In this document: in pieces, positions 17,803-26,930 of the stretch
Layout of the letters: each line of letters starts with the position of its first letter
Numbering within the stretch: the first letter of the stretch is position 1
Assembly (NCBI RefSeq): GCF_001269345.1
Contig: NZ_CXOP01000002.1
Span: 1,550,853 to 1,614,852, forward strand
Length of the DNA: 64,000 bases
Direction: 5' to 3'
From: Limnohabitans sp. 2KL-27
GTDB lineage: Bacteria; Pseudomonadota; Gammaproteobacteria; Burkholderiales; Burkholderiaceae_C
Made by a program: the position numbers and the translations under genes
Notes under the pieces: generated by a model
Databases searched by the model: none
What the model was told of the DNA's origin: nothing
The model's input: only the letters and a program-made list of their open reading frames with translations

Positions 17803-19131
17803 TTATCGGATCGCAAACGGGGCACTCAAAAAGCCGCGAAACCGGGCCCGGCCGCCGCGCACGGGCGCCTGCGAGAGCCGGTAATCGGGAAAGCGCTGCA
17901 CAAAGCGGCCAATGGCGATGCGGCCTTCGAGCCGCGCCAGGCTCAAGCCCGCGCACTGGTGCACGCCAAAACCAAAAGCCAGGTGCTTGTTGCCGGTGCG
18001 GCGCAGGTCCAGCCGCTCGGGGTGCTCGTACACCGCTGGGTCGCGGTTGGCGGCGCCAATGCACAGCGTGACCAGCGCGCCCGCTGGCAGATCCACGCCG
18101 TTGACCTGTGTGGCTTGCAAAGCGCGTCGGTTGCTCAGCTGGTTGGACGATTCAAAGCGCAAAAACTCATCGACCGCCAGCCCCAAAATGGGTTGGCGCG
18201 CTTCCTCGGTGGCGGCTGCGTTCAGGTCGGCCTGGAGTTGTTGGCGTTGTTCGGGCCACTCCTGCAAGGTGATGAGCGCGTTGCCGATCAGGTTGGTGGT
18301 GGTTTCGTGCCCGGCGTTGAGCAAGAACACACAGTTTTGCAGCAGCTCGACTTCGCTCAGGGTGTCGCCATTTTCTTCGCCTTGGATCAGCCGGGTCAGC
18401 ACATCGTGCTCCGGATCGCCCGGGTGCTGGCGGCGCTGAGCGACCAATTCGCGCAGATAGGCCAGAAACTCGCTCACGCTGCGGTGGCCCAGCGCTTCTT
18501 GCTCGGGCGTGAGGGACGGCTCCAGCGCGCCCAAAATGGCCAGCGACCAGCCTCGCAAGGGCTCGCGGTCGGCGTGTGGCACGTCCAGCAGGTTGCCGAT
18601 GATTTCGACCGGAATGGCCGAGGCGAAGTCTTCGATCAGGTCGCCGCCACCTTGGGCCTCGATCCGGTCCAACAAGCGGTCCACCAACTGCACCAGGCCG
18701 GGCTCCATGGCTTCAATGGCGCGGCGGGTCAGGGCGCCCATGATGAGGCGCCGCACCCGGGTGTGCAGTGGCGGGTCGTTGAAGACCAAGCTGTTCGTGT
18801 GGTGCTCAAAAAGCGGAGAGACCCCGCCTGCGGTGGCAAAAGGCGGCTGGTTGAACGGGGCGTGGTTGTATTTGGGCCCAAACTCGACCTGCTTGTCGGA
18901 GCTGAAGACCTTGGCGTCGCGGTACACCGCCACCAGGTCGGCATGGCGCGTCAGGAAAAACGAGCCATCGGGCATGCGCTTGAAAGGCGCTGTTTCGCGC
19001 AACGCGGCATACACCGGGTAGGGGTTGTCCAGAAAGTCGCGCGGCAAGGCCCGCAGGTCAAGACTTTGGGCGATGGCGCTGGCCCTCTCAGCCGTCAGGG
19101 GCGGGGTGATGTGGGCAGTCAGTGTGTTCAT
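17803..19131 (-). CDS. Cytochrome P450
   Basis: A 442-residue soluble bacterial P450 with all the key elements: the oxygen-activating I helix NAGHETTTN, the K-helix ExxR within DEFLRFES, and the heme-thiolate loop FGFGVHQCAGLSLARLE with the Cys near residue 392. Substrate cannot be told from sequence. ATG 19131 is preferred; an upstream in-frame GTG at 19146 is an alternative. It lies between an alpha/beta hydrolase and an Mpo1-like gene on one strand, a combination consistent with lipid or xenobiotic oxidation. No ferredoxin or ferredoxin reductase is adjacent, so electron donors must be elsewhere. Confidence 0.94.
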   Translation of the reverse strand: MNTLTAHITPPLTAERASAIAQSLDLRALPRDFLDNPYPVYAALRETAPFKRMPDGSFFLTRHADLVAVYRDAKVFSSDKQVEFGPKYNHAPFNQPPFATAGGVSPLFEHHTNSLVFNDPPLHTRVRRLIMGALTRRAIEAMEPGLVQLVDRLLDRIEAQGGGDLIEDFASAIPVEIIGNLLDVPHADREPLRGWSLAILGALEPSLTPEQEALGHRSVSEFLAYLRELVAQRRQHPGDPEHDVLTRLIQGEENGDTLSEVELLQNCVFLLNAGHETTTNLIGNALITLQEWPEQRQQLQADLNAAATEEARQPILGLAVDEFLRFESSNQLSNRRALQATQVNGVDLPAGALVTLCIGAANRDPAVYEHPERLDLRRTGNKHLAFGFGVHQCAGLSLARLEGRIAIGRFVQRFPDYRLSQAPVRGGRARFRGFLSAPFAIR

Positions 19132-19171
19132 GTCGTCGGCGCGCACGCTGGTCGGGGAGTGGTCTGCAAGC

Positions 19172-19990
19172 TCAGCGCTTCAAAAAATCCTTGAGCGCTT
19201 GCAACACGCCTTCGGGGGCCTCGGTCATCAGAGAGTGGCCTGCGGGCAGCTTCACCACTTGGGGCTGCTTGCACAGATCGATCAGGCTTTGCGCGGCCTT
19301 GGGCGGCGTCATTTGGTCGGCACTGCCCAGCACAAACAGGGTGGAGCAGGGGACTTGCGGCATGGCGGCTTCTGCGCCGCTGTAACTGTCGCAGGCCTTG
19401 AAGCCGGTGTGGAACACGTTGACTTGGCGGTTGCTGGCCAGCACGCGGCGCATGAGCGCTTTGCTGCCGCCATACAGCCAGGTGCCGGGGCCCAAAGCCG
19501 ACGGTGGTGGGGCCAGGGTGGAGTGCGAAAAGCTGTTGACCATGTCGATGGCTTGGAAAGGGGCGCTGACCGAGAGCTCGAGCAGTGCGGGCGACACGCG
19601 CATCGGGTAGGCCGTGCCCACCATCACCAGGTGGCTCACCCGCCCGGGGTTGGCCGCCGCGTCGCGGGCCGTGGCTTCGAGCGCGATCAAGGAGCCAAAG
19701 CTGTGACCGATCAAGGCAGCCTTGCCGATCTTCAGGGCATCGAGCAGGGCGATGACGGTGTCGGCGGCTTCTTGCACACTTTGTGGCGGGTTGCCTTCAC
19801 TTTTGCAGTGGCCGGGCAGGTCGATGGCCAACACGTTCCAGCCGTGGTGCGCCATGTAGCGGGTTTGCAAAATCCAGACACTGTGGTCGTTCAGCACACC
19901 GTGGATGAAGACGGCCGTGGGCTGGGCGGGGTTGAAGGGCTTGCCACCGGTGTAGGCGTAAAGCGCGTGGCCTTGAACGGAGATTTGCAT
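19172..19990 (-). CDS. Alpha/beta hydrolase
   Basis: A 272-residue alpha/beta-hydrolase with the oxyanion strand VFIHGVLNDHSVW, the nucleophile elbow GHSFGS near residue 100, an acid in LGSADQMTPP and the catalytic His in LPAGHSLMTEAPEG. Possible activities are esterase, lactonase or thioester hydrolase. Its start at 19990 comes 2 nt after the metY stop, so the two are almost certainly co-translated. It could process an ester by-product of MetY substrates, but this is inference. Confidence 0.9.
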   Translation of the reverse strand: MQISVQGHALYAYTGGKPFNPAQPTAVFIHGVLNDHSVWILQTRYMAHHGWNVLAIDLPGHCKSEGNPPQSVQEAADTVIALLDALKIGKAALIGHSFGSLIALEATARDAAANPGRVSHLVMVGTAYPMRVSPALLELSVSAPFQAIDMVNSFSHSTLAPPPSALGPGTWLYGGSKALMRRVLASNRQVNVFHTGFKACDSYSGAEAAMPQVPCSTLFVLGSADQMTPPKAAQSLIDLCKQPQVVKLPAGHSLMTEAPEGVLQALKDFLKR

Positions 19991-19992
19991 GG

Positions 19993-21294
19993 TCAGGCTC
20001 CCGCTTTCTCTGCCGCTTTGAGCGCTTTTTTCAGGTCGTCGATCAGGTCGGCCGGGTCTTCCAGACCAATGGAGAGGCGGATGGTGCCGGGGCCGATGCC
20101 GCTGGCCACCAGGGCCTCGTCGCTCATGCGGAAATGGGTGGTGCTGGCCGGGTGGATGACCAGGCTGCGGCAGTCGCCCACATTGGCCAGGTGGCTGAAG
20201 ACCTTGAGGGTTTCGATGAATTTTTGGCCTTGCGCGCGGGAGCCCCGAATGTCGAAACTGAACACCGAACCCGCACCGCGAGGCAGCAGCTTTTGCGCCA
20301 GCGCGTGGGAAGGGTGGCTCTCCAGCATGGGGTGGCCCACGCGGCTGACCAGCGGGTGTGCCGCCAAAAATTCGACCACTTTGGCGGTGTTTTCCATGTG
20401 CCGGGCCATGCGCAGGGGCAAGGTCTCGATGCCTTGCAAAATCAACCACGCGGTGTGCGGGCTCATGCAGGCACCAAAGTCGCGCAGGCCTTCGCGGCGG
20501 GCGCGCAGCAAAAAGGCGCCCACGGTGCTTTCCTCGCTGAACACCATGTTGTGAAAGCCTTCATAGGCCTGGCTCAGCTCGACAAATTTGCCCGATTTGT
20601 CCCAGTCAAAACTGCCGCCATCGACCACCACGCCGCCCACCACCGTGCCGTGGCCCGACAAAAACTTGGTGGCCGAGTGGTAAACCAGATCGGCCCCGTG
20701 GTCGAAGGGCTTGATCAGCCAGGGGGAGGTGAGCGTCGAGTCGACCAGCAAGGGCACGCCTGCCTCGTGCGCGATGGCGCTCACGGCTTCGATGTCCAGC
20801 ACGTCCATGCCGGGGTTGCCCACCGTCTCGCCAAAAAACAGTTTGGTGTCGGGTTGAACGGCGGCTTTCCATCCATCCAGATCGCCGGGTTTGACGAACG
20901 TGGTGCGGATGCCGAAGCGGCTCAAGGTGTAGTGCAGCAGGTTGTGTGAGCCACCGTACAAAGCGCTGGAGGCCACGATGTGCGAGCCCGCCCCCATCAA
21001 GGTGGCAATGGCCAGGTGCAGCGCAGCCTGCCCGCTGGCGGTGGTGATGGCCCCGATGCCGCCTTCGAGCGCCGAGATGCGCTGCTCCAGCACCGCGTTG
21101 GTGGGGTTGCTGATGCGGCTGTAGACATGGCCTGGGCGCTCTAGGTTGAACAGGGCCGCAGCTTGGTCGCTCGACTCAAAAACAAAGGAGGTGGTCAGGT
21201 GGATGGGCACCGCCCGTGCGCCCGTGCTCGGGTCGGGGGCGGCACCTGCATGCAGGGCCAAAGTGTCAAAACCGGGATCGCTGTAACCAGCCAT
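19993..21294 (-). CDS. metY: O-acetylhomoserine aminocarboxypropyltransferase (sulfhydrylase)
   Basis: A 433-residue PLP enzyme of the Cys/Met metabolism family, making homocysteine from O-acetylhomoserine and sulphide. Visible motifs are YSRISNPTNAVLEQRIS, ALEGG, the PLP-phosphate loop ASGQAAL and the Schiff-base Lys in HSATKFLSGHG near residue 207. The length, longer than MetB/MetC at about 390, supports the MetY subgroup. The hydrolase gene follows directly. The start is divergent from the CBS-domain gene across 114 nt. Confidence 0.93.
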   Translation of the reverse strand: MAGYSDPGFDTLALHAGAAPDPSTGARAVPIHLTTSFVFESSDQAAALFNLERPGHVYSRISNPTNAVLEQRISALEGGIGAITTASGQAALHLAIATLMGAGSHIVASSALYGGSHNLLHYTLSRFGIRTTFVKPGDLDGWKAAVQPDTKLFFGETVGNPGMDVLDIEAVSAIAHEAGVPLLVDSTLTSPWLIKPFDHGADLVYHSATKFLSGHGTVVGGVVVDGGSFDWDKSGKFVELSQAYEGFHNMVFSEESTVGAFLLRARREGLRDFGACMSPHTAWLILQGIETLPLRMARHMENTAKVVEFLAAHPLVSRVGHPMLESHPSHALAQKLLPRGAGSVFSFDIRGSRAQGQKFIETLKVFSHLANVGDCRSLVIHPASTTHFRMSDEALVASGIGPGTIRLSIGLEDPADLIDDLKKALKAAEKAGA

Positions 21295-21408
21295 GGGAGT
21301 CTCCGAAAAAAGAAAGCGTTTGACCCGATTGGGGGCTGTCGGTCAGGGATCATTGTGGGCTATATTGGTACCCAAGCAGAACCGAATTCGACCCCAAGGA
21401 GACACACC

Positions 21409-21876
21409 ATGCAAGTCAGCGACATCCTCCGCGTCAAGGGCGGTACATTGTTCACTGTGCAGCCTGATGAGCCCCTGTCACGCGCCATGACCGATATGGC
21501 CGAAAAAGACATTGGCTCCTTGGTGGTGATGGCCCAGGGCCAGTTGGTCGGCATGCTGACTTTTCGCGAGGTGATTCAGCAGATTGTCAAAAACGGGGGG
21601 CAGGTTGGCAACACCAAGGTGCGCGAAGCCATGGAGTCCAAGCCGCTCACCTGCGCAGGCAGCACCGACATCGACGAGGTGCGCCGCATGATGCTGGAGC
21701 ACCATGCCCGCTACATGCCCGTCATGGACGGCCCCATGTTGATGGGCGTCATCAGTTTTTACGACGTGGCCAAGGCCGTGGTGGACAGCCAGAACTTTGA
21801 AAACAAGATGCTAAAAGCCTACATCCGCGACTGGCCTGAAGGCTCAGCACCTGAAGCCGAGGACGTCAAGCTCTGA
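21409..21876 (+). CDS. CBS-domain protein
   Basis: A 155-residue protein made of two CBS motifs (about residues 10-65 and 75-135), for example DIGSLVVMAQGQLVGMLTFREV and ARYMPVMDGPMLMGVISFYDV. Tandem CBS pairs bind adenine nucleotides and regulate partners; no partner domain is fused here. ATG 21409 has a good Shine-Dalgarno (AAGGAG). It ends 30 nt before aroC on the same strand, so the two may be co-transcribed. Confidence 0.9.
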   Translation: MQVSDILRVKGGTLFTVQPDEPLSRAMTDMAEKDIGSLVVMAQGQLVGMLTFREVIQQIVKNGGQVGNTKVREAMESKPLTCAGSTDIDEVRRMMLEHHARYMPVMDGPMLMGVISFYDVAKAVVDSQNFENKMLKAYIRDWPEGSAPEAEDVKL

Positions 21877-21906
21877 GCACCCGCGCCGCTCTGGGATAAT
21901 GCCTGC

Positions 21907-23004
21907 ATGAGCGGCAATACCTTTGGACATCTCTTTTCGGTCACCAATTTTGGTGAATCCCACGGCCCGGCCATTGGCTGCGTGATCGATGGCTGCCCGC
22001 CGGGCATGCCCTTGAGCGAGGCCGACATCCAGCCCGATCTGGACCGACGCCGCCCCGGCACCAGCAAATTCGTGACCCAGCGCAACGAACCCGACGCGGT
22101 GCAGATCCTCTCGGGCGTTTACCAGGGCCTAACCACCGGCACGCCGATTTGCCTGCTCATCAACAACACCGACCAGCGCAGCAAGGACTACGGCGACATC
22201 TTGCAAACCTTCCGTCCGGGCCATGCCGATTACACCTACTGGCGCAAATATGGCCTGCGCGACCCGCGCGGCGGTGGCCGTTCGTCGGCGCGCCTGACGG
22301 CCCCCATGGTGGCCGCCGGTGCGGTGGCCAAAAAATGGCTCAAGGAGAAGTTTGGCACCACTTTTGTCGGCTGCATGACCCAAATTGGCGATGTGCCCGT
22401 TGGCTTTGAGAGTTGGGACCAGGTGCCCCACAACCCGTTTTTTGCCCCGGTGGCCGATGTGTCGGCCCTCGAGGACTACATGAACGCCCTGCGCAAGTCC
22501 GGTGACTCTTGCGGCGCCCGCCTGCGCGTGGTGGCCCGTGGCGTGCCCGTCGGTCTGGGTCAGCCGCTGTTTGACAAGATCGACGCCGACATCGCGTTTG
22601 CCATGATGGGCATCAACGCCGTCAAAGGCGTGGAAATCGGCGCGGGCTTTGGCTGCGTCACGCAAAAGGGCAGCACCGCAGGCGACACGCTCACCCCCGA
22701 GGGCTTTGTGGGCAACAACGCCGGTGGCGTGCTCGGCGGCATCAGCACCGGGCAAGACATCGAGGTGTCGATTGCTGTGAAGCCCACCAGCTCGATTTTG
22801 ATCGCTCGCGACTCGATCGACTCGAACGGCCAGCCCACCGAAGTGATGACCAAAGGTCGCCACGACCCCTGCGTGGGCATCCGCGCCACACCCATTGCCG
22901 AGGCCATGCTGGCCTTGGTGGTCATGGAACATGCCTTGCAGCACCGCGCGCAGTGCGGTGATGTGGCCCATGACGTGGCCCCGATCGCCGCTGCCAAACC
23001 CTGA
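21907..23004 (+). CDS. aroC: Chorismate synthase
   Basis: A 365-residue enzyme for the last step of the shikimate pathway, turning 5-enolpyruvylshikimate-3-phosphate into chorismate with reduced FMN. Signatures are [19 protein letters not shown] at the N-terminus, [11 protein letters not shown] near residue 119 and the Gly-rich GAGFGC near 247. Length is normal. It follows the CBS gene and precedes an MFS carrier after a repeat-filled gap. Confidence 0.97.
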   Translation: MSGNTFGHLFSVTNFGESHGPAIGCVIDGCPPGMPLSEADIQPDLDRRRPGTSKFVTQRNEPDAVQILSGVYQGLTTGTPICLLINNTDQRSKDYGDILQTFRPGHADYTYWRKYGLRDPRGGGRSSARLTAPMVAAGAVAKKWLKEKFGTTFVGCMTQIGDVPVGFESWDQVPHNPFFAPVADVSALEDYMNALRKSGDSCGARLRVVARGVPVGLGQPLFDKIDADIAFAMMGINAVKGVEIGAGFGCVTQKGSTAGDTLTPEGFVGNNAGGVLGGISTGQDIEVSIAVKPTSSILIARDSIDSNGQPTEVMTKGRHDPCVGIRATPIAEAMLALVVMEHALQHRAQCGDVAHDVAPIAAAKP

Positions 23005-23014
23005 TGCGGCTCTT

Positions 23015-23096
23015 TGTGGGCGCGAGCCCCCGCTCGCGAATGCTGGGTTTGCCGCTGTGCGCGCAGATTCGGCTGCAGGGGCAGCCTCCAGCATCC
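23015..23096 (+). repeat. Intergenic repeat, about 80 bp, GTGGGCGCGAGCCCC type
   Basis: The aroC-MFS gap holds an element starting GTGGGCGCGAGCCCC, then CGCTCGCGAATGC, and ending with GGCTGCAGGGGCAGCC, which is itself a stem-loop. A copy in opposite orientation lies at 63392-63462 with the same order of blocks, and a fragment at 1165-1189. Confidence 0.65.
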
Positions 23097-23121
23097 CCAC
23101 TGACCACTGAACGGGGTGGCC

Positions 23122-24291
23122 ATGGCTGATCGCCGTCAGCTCATGCCCTTTGCCGCGCTGTCGGCCAGTTACTTCGCGCACATCGGATTTTTCAACCCCT
23201 ATTTGCCGCTGTGGCTGCAGGACATGGGCCTGAGTCTGTTGACCATCAGCGTGCTCACGGCCGTGCAGGCCACGACGCGCTTGTTTGCGCCGTATGCCTG
23301 GGGGGCGATCAGCGACCGCACCGGTGAGCGGGTCAAGCTGCTGCGCATCGGGGCGGGGGTGGCCTTTGCCACGGCTTGCCTGCTGTTTTGGGACTGGGGT
23401 CCTGTGGGTTTGGGCTTGGTTTTGCTGCTGATGTTCACCCACACCAGCGCCATGATGCCCATGAGCGAGGCGGCCATGGCGCACCTGGTTAGCCGAAACG
23501 GAGCGTTTGACACCAAGCGCTACGGCAGGGTGCGGCTGTGGGGGTCCATGGGTTTTCTGGTCACGGTTTTTGTGGCCGGAGCCTGGTTCGAGGCCTTTGG
23601 CATGCAACACTTTCCGGGTTGGACCGTGCTCAGCTTGGCCGCAGTCCTGCTGAGCGTCTGGTGGATGCCCGACATCAAGGAGGCGGCACACCCCGTGCGC
23701 GAACATGTGTCGGTCATGCCCGTGCTGCGACAGGGACCCGTGCAATGGTTTTTTGCGTCCACGTTCTTTCATGTGCTGTCACACATTGGCATCTATGTGT
23801 TCTTCTCGCTTTACTTGGATTCTTTGGGTTACAGCAAGACCATGATCGGTGTGCTGTGGGCGCTGTCGGTGGCGGTGGAGGTGGTCTGGTTCTTCACCCA
23901 GTCGCGCTGGCTGCCCCGTGTGCCCTTGACAGGTTGGCTGGTGGCTTGCTCTGCCGTGATGCTGCTGCGCATGGGCATGACGGCCGTCTGGGCCGATGTG
24001 CTGTGGGTCTTGCTCTTGGCGCAAACACTGCACGCCATCACCTTTGCCACGCACCACACCGTGTGCATCGCCTTGATTTCTCACCATTTTCCGGGCCGCC
24101 TGCGCGGACGCGGGCAAGCGCTGTACACCGTGGTGGCCTACGGCTTTCCTGGGGTGATTGGCGCTTTGTTGGGCGGCTTGCTCAGTGAGCGTTGGGGTTT
24201 GCAAAGTGTGTTTTTTGCCAGCATGGCCACGAGCGCCGTGGCCACCGCTGCGGCCTACAAGGTCTGGCGCTTGCAGCACCCAAGGCCTTGA
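23122..24291 (+). CDS. MFS transporter, HcaT/MFS_1-like family
   Basis: A 389-residue carrier with 12 predicted membrane helices and the typical N-terminal SASYFAHIGFFNPYLPLWLQ of the 3-phenylpropionate permease-like group. The cytoplasmic loop between helices 2 and 3 reads WGAISDRTGERVKLLR, the MFS motif A. Substrate is unknown. ATG 23122 is chosen; an in-frame GTG lies 6 nt upstream. The alpha/beta hydrolase follows after 53 nt. Confidence 0.88.
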   Translation: MADRRQLMPFAALSASYFAHIGFFNPYLPLWLQDMGLSLLTISVLTAVQATTRLFAPYAWGAISDRTGERVKLLRIGAGVAFATACLLFWDWGPVGLGLVLLLMFTHTSAMMPMSEAAMAHLVSRNGAFDTKRYGRVRLWGSMGFLVTVFVAGAWFEAFGMQHFPGWTVLSLAAVLLSVWWMPDIKEAAHPVREHVSVMPVLRQGPVQWFFASTFFHVLSHIGIYVFFSLYLDSLGYSKTMIGVLWALSVAVEVVWFFTQSRWLPRVPLTGWLVACSAVMLLRMGMTAVWADVLWVLLLAQTLHAITFATHHTVCIALISHHFPGRLRGRGQALYTVVAYGFPGVIGALLGGLLSERWGLQSVFFASMATSAVATAAAYKVWRLQHPRP

Positions 24292-24344
24292 GCTTGCCCA
24301 CGACCCGCAAGCTGTTGAGCTGAACATTCGAAGACCACATCACC

Positions 24345-25223
24345 ATGTCAGCTGCCGCCCTGCCTGATTTCTTGTGGCCCCCATTGGCCCATGCTTTGGC
24401 GGGCGCTGAACGCCACGAGACCAGCTGCCAAGCGGCTCGCACGGTTTGGCATGCCTGGGGCCAACGTGCATCGCCTACGGTGATTTTGCTGCACGGCGGC
24501 AGTGGCAGCTGGACGCATTGGGTGCGCAACATCGCACCTTTGCGAGATGCAGGCTGGCGCGTGCTGGTCCCCGACTTGCCAGGCTTTGGTGATTCAGACC
24601 TGCCTGCGGGCTGCACCGATGTGGATGCATTACCCGAACACCTGCACGCCGGCTTGCAGCAGTTGCAGCGCAATGGCCTGTGGACTGGGCCTGTCAGTGT
24701 GGTGGGCTTTTCTTTCGGTGGCATGGCGGGCGCCTTGTGGTTGGCCGAGCACCCGCAAGATGCCCAGCGCTTGGTGCTGGTGGGCGCCCCCGGCATGGGC
24801 CTGACGGTGACCGAGCGCATTGCGCTCAAGGGCTGGCGGCATTTGCCCACCCCCGAGGCCCAAGAATTGGTGCACCGCCACAACCTGATGGCCCTGATGC
24901 TCCAAAAGCCCGAGTCGCTGGACCCCTTGGCCCTGAGCCTGCACGCGGCCAATGTGGCCCGCGACCGGATGCCACGTCGGCGTCTGTCGTCCTCCGACAT
25001 CGTGGCCCGAACCTTGCCGCGCCTTCGGGCGCAGCTCAGTGCCATCTATGGCGAGCACGACGCCTTGTACAAAGGCCGTCTGCCCGAGTTGCAGCAGGCC
25101 ATGCAGGACGCGTCACCGAGCTGGGGCCAGTGGCGCACGGTGCCAGATGCCGGGCATTGGGTGCAATACGAGGCGGCGAAGCACTTCAACGCCACTTTGT
25201 CGCAGTTGCTGTCGGCGGCCTGA
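24345..25223 (+). CDS. Alpha/beta hydrolase
   Basis: A 292-residue alpha/beta-hydrolase fold enzyme: oxyanion strand VILLHGGSGSWTHW, LPGFGDSDLP, nucleophile elbow VGFSFGGMAG near residue 125 and catalytic His in DAGHWVQYEA. It resembles meta-cleavage-product hydrolases and haloperoxidase-like enzymes; the substrate is undetermined. It opens a plus-strand run of six genes ending at 28378, followed by the DsbA-family gene after an 82-nt gap. Confidence 0.88.
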   Translation: MSAAALPDFLWPPLAHALAGAERHETSCQAARTVWHAWGQRASPTVILLHGGSGSWTHWVRNIAPLRDAGWRVLVPDLPGFGDSDLPAGCTDVDALPEHLHAGLQQLQRNGLWTGPVSVVGFSFGGMAGALWLAEHPQDAQRLVLVGAPGMGLTVTERIALKGWRHLPTPEAQELVHRHNLMALMLQKPESLDPLALSLHAANVARDRMPRRRLSSSDIVARTLPRLRAQLSAIYGEHDALYKGRLPELQQAMQDASPSWGQWRTVPDAGHWVQYEAAKHFNATLSQLLSAA

Positions 25224-25305
25224 GAGCAGGGCTTTTTCGGCGCGTAGCTGAGCGCCTGCCCGAATTGCGGCAAGATCATGGTTCTTGAATTCGCGAAAGT
25301 TCGCC

Positions 25306-25959
25306 ATGACCACGACCCTCAAAATCGATTTCGTTTCCGATATTGCCTGCCCCTGGTGCGCCGTGGGCCTGGGCGCTTTGGAAAAAGCCCTGGAACGTCT
25401 GGAAGGCCAGGTGCAGGCCGACCTGCACTTTCAGCCTTTTGAGCTGAACCCGCACATGGGGCCCGGCGGCCAGGACTTGGGCGAGCACTTGACCGAAAAA
25501 TACGGCTCCACACCCGAGCAGCAAGCGCAAATTCGCCAGACCATTTCGGCGCGTGGTGCCGAAGTGGGCTTCCAATTCCACCCTGGTGGCCGTGGCCGGG
25601 TGTACAACACCTTCAACGCCCACCGCTTGTTGCATTGGGCCGGCGAGCAAGGCGCGGGAGCGCAGCACGCCTTGAAAAAGTCTTTTTTGGCGTCCTACCA
25701 AGGTCGCGCCGAATGCATCGACGATGCCCAGGTGCTGCTGTCGGCGGTTTCTGCGGCGGGTCTGGACGCCGCAGCCGCTGGCGAAGTGCTGGCCAGCGAT
25801 GCCTTTGCCGCTGAGGTGCGCGAGCGACAGCAGTTTTATGCCCAAGCGGGCATCCGCTCGGTGCCTGCCATCATCATCAATGACCAACACCTGATCTCGG
25901 GTGGTCAACCGGTCGAGGTGTTCGAGCAAGCCTTGCGCCGCATTGCCGCTGGCCAGTAA
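25306..25959 (+). CDS. DsbA-family oxidoreductase (FrnE-like)
   Basis: A 217-residue thioredoxin-fold protein of the FrnE/2-hydroxychromene isomerase-like group. It has an active CxxC (DIACPWCAVGL, residues 11-14 region), a helical insertion, and a cis-Pro loop IRSVPAIIINDQHL near residue 185. No signal peptide is present, so it is cytoplasmic. ATG 25306 (MTTTLKIDFVSD) is preferred over an upstream TTG. It is 13 nt ahead of the His-phosphatase gene. Confidence 0.9.
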   Translation: MTTTLKIDFVSDIACPWCAVGLGALEKALERLEGQVQADLHFQPFELNPHMGPGGQDLGEHLTEKYGSTPEQQAQIRQTISARGAEVGFQFHPGGRGRVYNTFNAHRLLHWAGEQGAGAQHALKKSFLASYQGRAECIDDAQVLLSAVSAAGLDAAAAGEVLASDAFAAEVRERQQFYAQAGIRSVPAIIINDQHLISGGQPVEVFEQALRRIAAGQ

Positions 25960-25972
25960 AGAAAGCCCCAGC

Positions 25973-26551
25973 ATGCAAAGACGTGAATGGATTCAGTGTG
26001 TGGGTGCCGCAAGTTTGGGCGGCCTGCTGGCTTGGCGTGCCGAGGCATCCACAGAAACCGCTCATGCAGAGTTGGCCAAGCTGTGGCGACGTGATGGGGG
26101 CGCCTTGCTGGTTCGCCATGCGGTCACGGAGTCCGGCTTGGGCGATCCGCCTGGGTTTGCACTGGGGCAATGCAGCACCCAGCGCAACTTGAGCGATGCG
26201 GGGCGTCAAGCTTCGCGCGCCATGGGCGCGTGGATGAAGGCCCAGCAGTTCAAACCCGATGCGGTGCTCAGCAGCCAATGGTGCCGTTGCCAAGACACGG
26301 CGCGGCTGGCGTTCGGTGCCTTTGAAGACTGGACCGCTTTGAATTCCACCTTTGACGGGCAGGGCGATCCGACGGCCCAGCAAAAAGCCTTGCGCGCACG
26401 CTTGCAGGCCATGCCCAAGGGCCGCAGCGAGGTGTGGGTCACGCACCAGGTCATCATGACGGCGCTGACGGGCGCTTACCCCGAAATGGGCGAAGGCTTT
26501 TTGGTCGACCGGCAAGGCCGTTTGTTGGCCCGTGGACGCATGGCTGTATGA
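25973..26551 (+). CDS. Histidine phosphatase family protein, exported
   Basis: A 192-residue protein with an N-terminal export signal (MQRREWIQCVGAASLGGLLA, twin-Arg-like but not a strict Tat motif) and a histidine-phosphatase fold. The phosphate pocket is LLVRHAVTESG near residue 45, with a second His in VWVTHQVIMTAL near residue 160. It is shorter than full phosphoglycerate mutases, as in SixA-type members. The stop overlaps the next gene (ATGA), indicating translational coupling. Confidence 0.87.
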   Translation: MQRREWIQCVGAASLGGLLAWRAEASTETAHAELAKLWRRDGGALLVRHAVTESGLGDPPGFALGQCSTQRNLSDAGRQASRAMGAWMKAQQFKPDAVLSSQWCRCQDTARLAFGAFEDWTALNSTFDGQGDPTAQQKALRARLQAMPKGRSEVWVTHQVIMTALTGAYPEMGEGFLVDRQGRLLARGRMAV

Positions 26552-26928
26552 ACGCCCCTGCGCTGCTCACGATGTATTTCGATGGCTCTTGCCCCTTGTG
26601 CCGGGCAGAAATTGCCATTTACCGCCGTCTGCCAGAGGCCACCCACATGGCTTGGGTGGATGTGAGCGCGGGTCAGGATCTGGGCGAACTCAGCTGCTCG
26701 GCTGCCATGGCGCGCTTTCATGTGCGTGACAGCCAGGGGCGGTTGTTCAGTGGCGCAGCGGCGTTTTCCCGGATGTGGCGTGCGTTCCCGGGGTGGCGCT
26801 GGCTGGGGTGGTTCATCGCATGGCCGCCGATGTCTTGGCTGGCCGAAGGGGTTTATCGTTTGTTTTTGGTGTTTCGCCCCTTTTTGCAAAAGTGGGTGCG
26901 GCGCTGGTCTGACAAGGGGGCTGTGTGA
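26548..26928 (+). CDS. DCC family thiol-disulfide oxidoreductase-like protein (DUF393)
   Basis: A 126-residue protein with the family-naming motif YFDGSCPLCRAEI at residues 10-22, giving a CxxC pair, and a hydrophobic C-terminal half (WRWLGWFIAWPPMSWLAEGVY). The family is annotated as thioredoxin-like, with little biochemistry. It starts inside the His-phosphatase stop and ends overlapping the possible GTG start of the SUMF1-like gene. Confidence 0.9.
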   Translation: MNAPALLTMYFDGSCPLCRAEIAIYRRLPEATHMAWVDVSAGQDLGELSCSAAMARFHVRDSQGRLFSGAAAFSRMWRAFPGWRWLGWFIAWPPMSWLAEGVYRLFLVFRPFLQKWVRRWSDKGAV

Positions 26929-26930
26929 AC

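Noticed and set aside
22129..23772. 547-codon antisense frame over aroC and the MFS gene
   Set aside because: It spans two real genes and an intergenic repeat, and has no recognisable domain.
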